DNA of 64,000 nucleotides from Callipepla californica brunnescens. Lineage: Eukaryota > Chordata > Aves > Galliformes > Odontophoridae. A program made the position numbers and the translations under genes. The notes below the pieces were generated by a model, which saw only the letters and a program-made list of their open reading frames with translations, made no database searches and had not been told where the DNA came from. The stretch lies in the NCBI GenBank assembly GCA_023055505.1, contig JALIRH010000003.1, positions 35,714,842-35,778,841 on the forward strand, given 5' to 3'. Below, piece by piece: positions 62,696 through 64,000 of this stretch (positions are counted from its first letter, which is position 1; each line of letters begins with the position of its first letter).

Positions 62696-64000
62696 CTGTG
62701 TGAAGCAGATAAAGAAACAGAGTTGGTCTGTTTTACAGCAATTTTATGTGTAGCTAAGGTAACGTTTTTGGATACATTTTTCCTGCATAATGTGAAATCT
62801 TAGGAGATATCACAGAAAAAAAAAAAAAAAGGCAACTTTTACAAATGTAAATTCAATGGACGAACACTTTTTCACATTTCCAGATTAATAATGTTTGAAA
62901 TTTTTAATCCAGAAAAAAAATAATAATTATTTTGGATTTTCATCCAAACTTGGAGAAAAGAAAACACAAAAGAAGAAAAGAATGGAACTTCAGCAGCTGA
63001 AATGTCTGCGCATGAAATCTCCTTTTCTGTCCAGCTCTAAAGTTGACGTGGAGTATTTAACTCCTCTGGTATACAACTTTGAATGTTATCCCAGTCTTCA
63101 GTCCCTCAGTGATGTTTCTCTCATGACTAAGATGAAAAAGTACTGCAGTCAAGTTGTTGAAACTATTGACAAGAACATTTATTAAAATAGTAAATAAAAG
63201 AAAATGCTTAAATTTGTGCTATTTTCAACTCATGATCCATAGCAAATTCCTGCAAATTACAGAGAACACTTGTCTGTTCACTTTGATGTCTGCCAGAAGG
63301 AATTTTTCAAGGCACCATTTGTAGAGTTCTTCAAATCTTTAAAGTGCTGTGTGGGCACAAATTAATGATAAAGAAAAGAATATAAAGAAATAACAGTCCA
63401 GCTCAGACCGGCATTCAAAAATAAATGCTACAGAGTGATTACACTCTACACCTAACCCAACACGCTTTGAAACACTCCAGAGAGGTCAGAGCTGAAAAAT
63501 CAGGTCACATTATTCCATCCTGAGCCTACGCACTTCAACTAATTGGGAGAATTTTCACATGGTTCTCAGTTAAACCATGAGAGTCCACTCAAAGTAATCA
63601 CAGGAAAACCTGACCAATTTCTACTAATAACTATGAAATCCATTGTTAGAACCTGCATTTTGCAAATTAGCGAGTACTCTAATTAAACAAGTAATTAACA
63701 AACAACTAAAATTATGCCTGCATTTCTTTTTCATTTATTATTACAACGTACTCTGATTACTTACTGAAGGAGGACTGTGTTAAAACAAGATTACTGAGAT
63801 AGTAAAGGCAAGCACTAAAAATGACCATAAGCAGAAAGCTTGTGCAAAAAAATATATGGCATCCCAATTGAAGATCAATACTATAGTTTATTAAAGTGAT
63901 AAATTAAGTTCCACACATTAAGTCAGAAAGTTTGAGAATTTTGATAGATTTTGCCTTCTAAATAATGTTCTGCCACATCTTGTTTGCGTCTCAGCTGAGA
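62696..64000 (-). other. SMYD3 intron, 3' part, continues past window edge
   Basis: This is the 3' end of the intron that precedes the first SMYD3 exon in the window. The acceptor side has a clear pyrimidine tract on the minus strand at about 62697-62720. A 15-base A run sits at 62816-62830. No repeat family or second exon was recognised; an open frame at 62895-63185 (plus) is A-rich and has no recognisable domain. Confidence 0.8.
62816..62830. repeat. A15 homopolymer
   Basis: Fifteen A, about 120 bases upstream (in transcript order) of the SMYD3 exon at 62585-62695. Confidence 0.9.

Overview
This window is AT-rich vertebrate nuclear DNA, almost certainly from a bird and probably from a galliform such as chicken. 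It holds several pieces of CR1, the dominant avian LINE, some with the typical 3' end built on short ATTCTATG-like units. It also has two copies of a mariner element that resembles the chicken Galluhop family. Coding sequence is sparse, introns are long, and I saw no CpG island or bacterial-style gene organisation. The species call is inference.

The only gene I can support is SMYD3, a SET/MYND-domain lysine methyltransferase, on the minus strand. Four internal coding exons are present. In transcript order they are 62695-62585, 44770-44708, 41620-41436 and 4815-4707. They join in frame with canonical AG/GT borders and encode 156 residues. These cover the end of the SET domain, the cysteine-rich post-SET segment and most of the helical C-terminal domain, corresponding to about residues 235-395 of the 428-residue human protein. 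The N-terminal exons (MYND finger and most of SET) lie beyond the right edge. The short last exon (about 33 residues) was not found and probably lies beyond the left edge.

The rest is intron. By region: 1-4706 is the start of the last intron; 4816-41435 is a 36.6 kb intron; 41621-44707 is 3.1 kb; 44771-62584 is 17.8 kb; 62696-64000 is the 3' part of the intron before the first exon seen here. The introns hold CR1 fragments of different ages, two internally deleted mariner copies, one clear and one possible MIR-type SINE remnant, and many simple repeats.

I found no RNA gene, CRISPR array, retroviral provirus or second protein gene that I could defend, and no evidence of a novel biological system. 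The open frames of 60-134 codons scattered through the introns look like chance or lie in repeats. The points most worth checking are an apparent five-residue shortening of SMYD3 at one exon junction, the related mariner deletion derivatives, a possible alternative exon at 516-750, two perfect palindromes, and a few sequence-composition anomalies.
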